DNA of 64,000 nt, taken from NCBI GenBank assembly GCA_017412605.1, contig JAFPWY010000013.1, forward strand, positions 281,894 through 345,893, in the 5' to 3' direction. Positions 59,998-64,000 of the stretch are shown piece by piece. The notes beneath the pieces are model-generated. The model saw only the letters and a list, made by a program, of their open reading frames with translations. It did not search any database and was not told the DNA's origin. Both the position numbers and the translations under genes were made by a program. Numbering within the stretch: the stretch's first letter is position 1; every line of letters starts with the position of its first letter. This DNA is from Fibrobacter sp. GTDB lineage: Bacteria > Fibrobacterota > Fibrobacteria > Fibrobacterales > Fibrobacteraceae.

Positions 59998-61884
59998 TTA
60001 TTTCACGCTGGCGGTCAGCAGTTTCGTAATCGCAGCCACATACTCGGCCGGGTTCGGGAGCGGAGAGCCTTCAGCGAGCAGAGCCTGACCGTAGAGGGCC
60101 TTCGGCCAGTCGCCCAGGTCTTCCTTCGCTTCTGCCTTCTTCTTGAGCATTTCGCAAATCGGGTGCGTCGGGTTGATTTCCAGAATGCGCTTGCTCTTCG
60201 GCAAGTTCTTCTGGCCCATCGCCTTCATCATGCGTTCCATCTGGGCGCTCATCGCGTCTTCGCTGGTCACCAGGCAGCAGGGGCTGTCTTTGAGGCGGCT
60301 GGACACGCGGACTTCCTTGATGTCTTCGTCAAGAATCTTCTGCAAGTCTTCGCAGAGGCCCTTGAAGATACCCTTATTTTCTTCTTCGGCCTTCTTTTCA
60401 TCTTCGGTCTTTTCGAAGTCCACGTCGCCGCGGGCGATGTCGTGGAACTTCTTGTCGCCGAATTCTTGGAGGCTAGACATCATGAATTCGTCGATGCCGT
60501 CGCTCATGAGCAACACTTCGTAACCCTTGGCCTTGAAGGCTTCGAGCATCGGGTTAGACTTCACGGCGTTCTTGTCGCCGATGAGGTAGTAGATTTCCTT
60601 CTGGCCTTCCGGCATGCGCTTCACGTATTCGTCGAGGCCCACGAGAGCGTCGCCTTCGGTCTTGGTGCTTTCGAAGCGGAGCAACTTCTTGAGTTCGTCA
60701 AGATGTTCCCAGTTCATGTAGAAGCCTTCCTTCAGCACCATGCCGAGTTCGCGCCACCAGGCGTTGTACTTGGCGGCATCCTTGTCGGCCATGTTCTGCA
60801 GGGAGTCGAGCACCTTCTTGATGACGTGCTTACGGATGTTGGTGATAATCTTGTTGTTCTGCAAGATTTCGCGGGACACGTTCAGCGGCAAGTCTTCGCT
60901 ATCTACCACGCCGCGTACAAAGCGCAGCCAAGGCGGCAGCAGGTCCTTGCAGTCGTCCATGATAAAGACTTTCTTCACGTAGAGTTTCAGGCCATGCAGT
61001 GCGTCGTTGTGCCAGATGTTGAACGGAGCCTTGCTCGGAATGTAGACGAGGCTCCAGAATTCCTGGGAACCTTCGGCGTGGCTGTGGCTCCATGCGGCCG
61101 GCTCATCGGCTTCGTGGCTGATGACGTTGTAGAAATCCTTGTACTGTTCTTCGGTGACTTCCTTTTCGCTCTGGCGCCACAAGGCCTGCTTCTCGTTCAG
61201 GCGTTCTTCGGGCTTTTCTTCGAGTTCGCCCTTGTCGTTCTTGGTGGCTTCGGGGTGGAAGTAGATGCCGTAGCTTACGAAGCCGCTGTACTTCTGGACG
61301 ATGTCCTTGATCTTCCATTCGCTTGCGAAATCTTCGGCGTCTTCGTCGTCCTTCAGGTAAAGCGTAATCTTGGTGCCGACCTTGTCGAGCGGTGCTTCAG
61401 AAATCTCGAAGTCGCCGGTGCCTTCGGAGGCCCACAGGTAACCCTGCTTCTCGCCGGCCTTGAGGGTCAACACTTCAACCTTCTTCGCGACCATGAACAC
61501 GGAGTAGAAACCCACACCGAACTGGCCGATGAGATCGACGCTGCCCTTGTCGCCTTCCTTCAAATTCTTGATGAAGTTCTTGGTGCCGCTACGGGCGATG
61601 GTACCGAGGCAGTTAATCAAGTCTTCCTTGTTCATGCCGATACCGTTGTCTTCGACAACGATGCGCTTGCCTTCCTTGTTCACCGAAATGTCGATGCGGA
61701 GCTGAGTGCCCATCGGGAGCAAGTCGGCGTTCGAGAGCGAGAGGAAACGGCGCTTGTCGAGTGCGTCCGCCGCGTTCGAAACGAGCTCGCGCAGGAAGAT
61801 TTCCTTGTTGCTGTAAAGGGAATTGATCATCAAGTTCAGCATGTCGCGAACTTCGGTCTGGAACTCCATCTTTTCTGTTGCCAT
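59998..61884 (-). CDS. htpG: Hsp90-family chaperone HtpG
   Basis: 628 residues, complete. The N-terminal GHKL ATPase has FLRELVSNAADALDKRRF (catalytic Glu and Asn), VEDNGIGMNKEDL and IGQFGVGFYSVFMVA. The middle domain carries the conserved catalytic-loop Arg region (NVSREILQNN), and the C-terminal dimer domain follows. No MEEVD tail, as expected in bacteria. It folds and remodels client proteins in the cytoplasm. AAAGGA precedes the ATG. A palindrome sits right after the -10 in its leader. Confidence 0.96.
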   Translation of the reverse strand: MATEKMEFQTEVRDMLNLMINSLYSNKEIFLRELVSNAADALDKRRFLSLSNADLLPMGTQLRIDISVNKEGKRIVVEDNGIGMNKEDLINCLGTIARSGTKNFIKNLKEGDKGSVDLIGQFGVGFYSVFMVAKKVEVLTLKAGEKQGYLWASEGTGDFEISEAPLDKVGTKITLYLKDDEDAEDFASEWKIKDIVQKYSGFVSYGIYFHPEATKNDKGELEEKPEERLNEKQALWRQSEKEVTEEQYKDFYNVISHEADEPAAWSHSHAEGSQEFWSLVYIPSKAPFNIWHNDALHGLKLYVKKVFIMDDCKDLLPPWLRFVRGVVDSEDLPLNVSREILQNNKIITNIRKHVIKKVLDSLQNMADKDAAKYNAWWRELGMVLKEGFYMNWEHLDELKKLLRFESTKTEGDALVGLDEYVKRMPEGQKEIYYLIGDKNAVKSNPMLEAFKAKGYEVLLMSDGIDEFMMSSLQEFGDKKFHDIARGDVDFEKTEDEKKAEEENKGIFKGLCEDLQKILDEDIKEVRVSSRLKDSPCCLVTSEDAMSAQMERMMKAMGQKNLPKSKRILEINPTHPICEMLKKKAEAKEDLGDWPKALYGQALLAEGSPLPNPAEYVAAITKLLTASVK

Positions 61885-61928
61885 TTTTCTGTCCTTTGTT
61901 CAAAATTGAATCAGAAACGTAAATTCAT

Positions 61929-61945
61929 TGTTTCAAAATGAAACA
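61929..61945. promoter_or_regulatory. Palindromic operator in the htpG leader
   Basis: TGTTTCA-AAA-TGAAACA, perfect 7-bp arms. On the minus strand it begins next to TATATTTTG (-10 at about 61947-61952), so it overlaps the expected transcript start. A repressor site is likely. Confidence 0.65.
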
Positions 61946-62007
61946 AAATATACGTCTCCGCTGTGTTTTCGCGGAGTATATCGCAAGAACCATGCCAACC
62001 GGCACTA

Positions 62008-62856
62008 TTAGATGAAGATCAGTCCGAGGATACCCACGGCCCACACGTACCAGGCGAAGTGCTGGAACTTGCCCTTCTGCACGAAGTTCATGAGCCACTT
62101 GAGGGCGATGACGCCGAAGATGAAGGCGACAACCATGCCCACCAGGAGTTCCGGTGTGAAACTTCCGGCGTCGGCGCACTTGGCTGCCTTTTCCGGGTTC
62201 TCGAGAGCCATCTGGGCGACCTTCTCGACGCTCTGGCATTTAGCCCACTTGATGACGTCGAGGAGTGCAGCTCCTCCTACGGCGGGAATGCTCATGAGGA
62301 AGCTGAATTCGCCCGCGTACTTGCGGTTCACGCCCATGAACATCATGGCGCTGATGGTGGAGCCGCTGCGGCTGATACCCGGGATGCAGGCGATGCCTTG
62401 CACGGTGCCGGTCACGAGGGCGCGCCACCAGTTCATCTTGACGCCTTCGTTATCCGAGTGCTTGGCGCCGGTCGGGCCCCACTGCGAGGTAAAGAGCAGA
62501 ATGCCGGTGAAGAGTTCGGCGACGCAAACGGCGCGCGGGTTTTCGAACAGTCCTTCGAGCAAGTCCTTGAAACCGAGGCCGATGAGTGCGGTCGGGATGC
62601 TCGCCAAGATAATGTAGCCCGCTTCCTTGAGCTGGTCGCGGTCACGGCGGATGCAGCCCACGATGATGTCGGTAATCTTCTTGTGGAAAACCACGAAGAT
62701 GGAAAGGAGCGTCCCGGCATGGAGCATGATGTCGAAGAACATGCCCGCTTCGTTCATGCCTAAAAGTTCGTGCCCCAGAACGAGGTGTCCGGAGCTGGAG
62801 ATGGGGAGAAATTCGGCGAGGCCCTGCAACAGGCCCAAGATGATGGATTCGAACAT
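62008..62856 (-). CDS. uppP: Undecaprenyl-diphosphate phosphatase (UppP/BacA)
   Basis: 282 residues from the ATG at 62856; nine further upstream codons lie in the promoter. It recycles the lipid carrier of peptidoglycan synthesis at the inner membrane; overproduction gives bacitracin resistance. Signatures are LLQGLAEFLPISSSGHL (about 8-24, catalytic Glu/Ser region) and ACIPGISRSGSTI (about 160-172, Arg/Ser). Seven to eight membrane helices. The TACATT -10 lies 9 nt before the ATG. Confidence 0.94.
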   Translation of the reverse strand: MFESIILGLLQGLAEFLPISSSGHLVLGHELLGMNEAGMFFDIMLHAGTLLSIFVVFHKKITDIIVGCIRRDRDQLKEAGYIILASIPTALIGLGFKDLLEGLFENPRAVCVAELFTGILLFTSQWGPTGAKHSDNEGVKMNWWRALVTGTVQGIACIPGISRSGSTISAMMFMGVNRKYAGEFSFLMSIPAVGGAALLDVIKWAKCQSVEKVAQMALENPEKAAKCADAGSFTPELLVGMVVAFIFGVIALKWLMNFVQKGKFQHFAWYVWAVGILGLIFI

Positions 62857-62865
62857 AGTAGAAAA

Positions 62866-62871
62866 AATGTA
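62866..62871 (-). promoter_or_regulatory. -10 TACATT of uppP, 9 nt from the start codon
   Basis: Reads TACATTTT on the minus strand with no ribosome site between it and the ATG. Confidence 0.45.
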
Positions 62872-62878
62872 GCAAATC

Positions 62879-63008
62879 AGCAATGAGGTCGGGCTTCGCC
62901 CTTTGAGGTGTGGGCGCGCACCTACGGTGCTTTGGGCAAAAAAATCGCGCCTTTGGCGCCAAACTATAGCTCAAAGCGAGTTTACGAGCGTCCTCATACC
63001 TCATCGCT
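62879..63008. repeat. Inverted-repeat-bounded intergenic element
   Basis: Outer arms AGCAATGAGGT (62879-62889) and ACCTCATCGCT (62998-63008) match at 10 of 11 positions. Inside are small hairpins (GGGCttcGCCC, GCACctacGGTGC, GGCGCC-type). It lies between divergent uppP and the DUF2334 gene and contains no frame I can support. Confidence 0.6.
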
Positions 63009-63034
63009 CACAACCTTTTATTATCTTCTCTACC

Positions 63035-63751
63035 ATGGCTAACAAATTTCTCCTTTGCTTTCACGATTTCAGTGTCTGGAACTACCAGAAGGTGGCCCCG
63101 ATTCTCGAGGAACTCAAGGACTTGGCGGGTGCGCCCTTCAGCGTGCTTGTCATCCCGGATACGGAGAAGGCCTCTTCTGAAGAAATCCAGGGCTTTCGCG
63201 ACACGCTCGCCCGCCTGAAGGCGGAGGGCTTCGAGCTTGCTCTTCACGGTTACAAACACCGGGCCGAGTTCAGCCAGGGCCGCAGCTACATGGGGCTCAT
63301 CGGCATGAACCTCACTCACGGTGAGGCCGAGTTTGCGGGTTTGAGTGAATACGAGTCCTCGCGCCTGCTGCAAGCCGGGATTAATGCGTGGCGCCAATTG
63401 TTCCAAGAATCCGCCGAGTATCCGGTTGCTTTTGTTCCGCCGACTTGGTACAGTAACGCTTACTTGCCGTCGCAGGTGCATGCCGCGAAAATGTTGTACG
63501 AAGACCGCTGGTCAATGACGACGGTAAAGGGCCGGCGCTACTTGTCGCCGGTGGCGAGCTTCGCCGGTATTCCGCGTACGCTCGAAAACCTGGCTTTTGC
63601 TTGGGGAAGGATGATTTTTAAGATCCCGGTGGGGGTCCCTCGGCTTGCAATCCATCCTTCGGATTTCCCGCGCATGGAATCGAAAATACACGACCTAGTC
63701 CGGGAAGGGCTTGGCGCGCATCGAAAGCTTGCTTTCTACAAGGATCTGTAA
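63035..63751 (+). CDS. DUF2334 polysaccharide-deacetylase-like protein
   Basis: 238 residues from the ATG at 63035; an upstream frame crosses the repeat element and is rejected. It has the carbohydrate-esterase-4-like fold: HDFSVWN (about 9-15, catalytic Asp and metal His), LALHGYKH (about 69-76, two His) and a late HPSDF motif, the DUF2334 set. It probably removes acetyl groups from a glycan. No signal peptide is visible, unusual for a cell-wall enzyme, so a cytoplasmic substrate is possible. A terminator follows. Confidence 0.85.
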   Translation: MANKFLLCFHDFSVWNYQKVAPILEELKDLAGAPFSVLVIPDTEKASSEEIQGFRDTLARLKAEGFELALHGYKHRAEFSQGRSYMGLIGMNLTHGEAEFAGLSEYESSRLLQAGINAWRQLFQESAEYPVAFVPPTWYSNAYLPSQVHAAKMLYEDRWSMTTVKGRRYLSPVASFAGIPRTLENLAFAWGRMIFKIPVGVPRLAIHPSDFPRMESKIHDLVREGLGAHRKLAFYKDL

Positions 63752-63780
63752 AAAAAGAAATCCCCCGAAAGGGGGATTTC
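63751..63780. terminator. Bidirectional terminator between DUF2334 and the Gly/Met-repeat gene
   Basis: A perfect 10-bp stem GAAATCCCCC/GGGGGATTTC with a GAAA loop; T-rich on the plus side (TCTTT) and six T on the minus side. Confidence 0.9.
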
Positions 63781-63807
63781 TCTTTAGTTAAGGATTTGGG
63801 GAGAGAG

Positions 63808-64000
63808 TTAGAATCCGCCCATGCCGCCCATCTGGCTCATGTCGAATCCACCCATCTGGCTCATGTCAAAGCCGCCCATGTCGCCGCCGAAGCCACCCAT
63901 CTGGCTCCAGTCCATGCCGCCCATGTCGCCGCCCATGCCGCCCATCTGGCTCCAGTCCATGCCGCCCATGTCGCCGCCCATGCCGCCCATCTGGCTCCAG
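63808..64000 (-). CDS. C-terminal Gly/Met-rich repeat tail of a protein starting beyond the window
   Basis: 64 codons visible, ending MGGMGGF. They are repeats of a 15-residue unit (Met-Gly-Gly-Met-Gly-Gly-Asp-Met-Gly-Gly-Met-Asp-Trp-Ser-Gln) and shorter GGFDMSQ units, encoded by a 45-bp tandem repeat. The start and any folded domain lie past base 64000. Gly/Met tails with a DFS/DWS-type motif recall the tails of eukaryotic p23 cochaperones; GroEL also ends in GGM repeats. I cannot assign the protein from the tail alone. Confidence 0.75.
   Translation of the reverse strand, partial: WSQMGGMGGDMGGMDWSQMGGMGGDMGGMDWSQMGGFGGDMGGFDMSQMGGFDMSQMGGMGGF

Noticed and set aside
60163..61941. Very long open frame on the plus strand opposite htpG
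   Set aside because: Antisense shadow; htpG is complete and conserved, and the antisense product is low-complexity Val/His/Leu.
1..64000. CRISPR arrays, complete insertion sequences, prophage genes, tRNA or rRNA genes
   Set aside because: No regular spacer arrays, transposases, phage structural genes or cloverleaf sequences were seen on either strand.

Overview
The window comes from a Fibrobacter-type bacterium (phylum Fibrobacterota), a Gram-negative plant-fibre degrader. Lineage-typical families carry this assignment: four lipoprotein-like proteins with six FISUMP domains (Fibrobacter succinogenes major paralogous domain), one fibro-slime protein, one TIGR02147 regulator next to two lipoprotein genes, and many lipoproteins whose mature N-terminus is a Ser-rich linker. 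Many promoters read TAnnTTTG at the -10/-7 position, as in Bacteroidetes, and several lie only 7-11 nt from the start codon. I see no tRNA or rRNA gene, CRISPR array, prophage or complete insertion sequence.

Layout. 1-3750 (minus): truncated GH18 chitinase, a Ser-rich lipoprotein, then phenylacetate-CoA ligase with an ACT protein. 3.9-7.3 kb (plus): BamA with a large insertion, plus a Skp/OmpH chaperone. 7.4-10 kb (minus): TrmH-type RNA methylase, a membrane-anchored 5-formyl-THF cyclo-ligase, RNase D. 10.1-13.5 kb: a MtaR/CpsY-like LysR regulator divergent from metE, with a Met-box-like operator between them. 13.5-18 kb: rsmA, mutT, trpS, a DUF3078 barrel and two unknown envelope proteins. 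18.2-21 kb: the large fibro-slime protein. 21-24.7 kb (minus): yajC-def-SpoIID/LytB-CDKAL1-like methylthiotransferase. 24.8-28.8 kb (minus): rpsP-rimM-trmD-rplS followed by two coupled cyclic-nucleotide-domain proteins.

29-42.4 kb: TIGR02147 regulator plus two lipoproteins, two MATE transporters, an acidic-repeat lipoprotein, ffh, a Gln/Asn/Tyr-rich outer-membrane protein, an aminotransferase, a FliB-like cysteine-cluster protein and a vWA lipoprotein. 42.8-53.3 kb is accessory-looking: a stand-alone RelA/SpoT-type synthetase, an AT-rich secreted protein, SDR, FISUMP genes, an alpha/beta hydrolase whose 3' end occurs three times, a DUF4143 ATPase, a DUF2442/HTH protein with a palindrome filling its promoter spacer, three small envelope proteins and a 750-bp structured non-coding stretch. 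53.3-64 kb: ilvC, DUF1846, DUF1232, two FISUMP genes with a near-identical 170-bp leader, htpG, uppP, a polysaccharide-deacetylase-like protein and the Gly/Met-repeat tail of a gene running off the edge.

Themes: envelope biogenesis (BamA, Skp, YajC, SpoIID, UppP, SRP), surface display of lineage-specific lipoproteins, translation housekeeping, and methionine and branched-chain amino acid synthesis. The least explained parts are the FISUMP leader duplication, the recurring hydrolase tail, the non-coding block before ilvC, and several well-formed palindromic operators.
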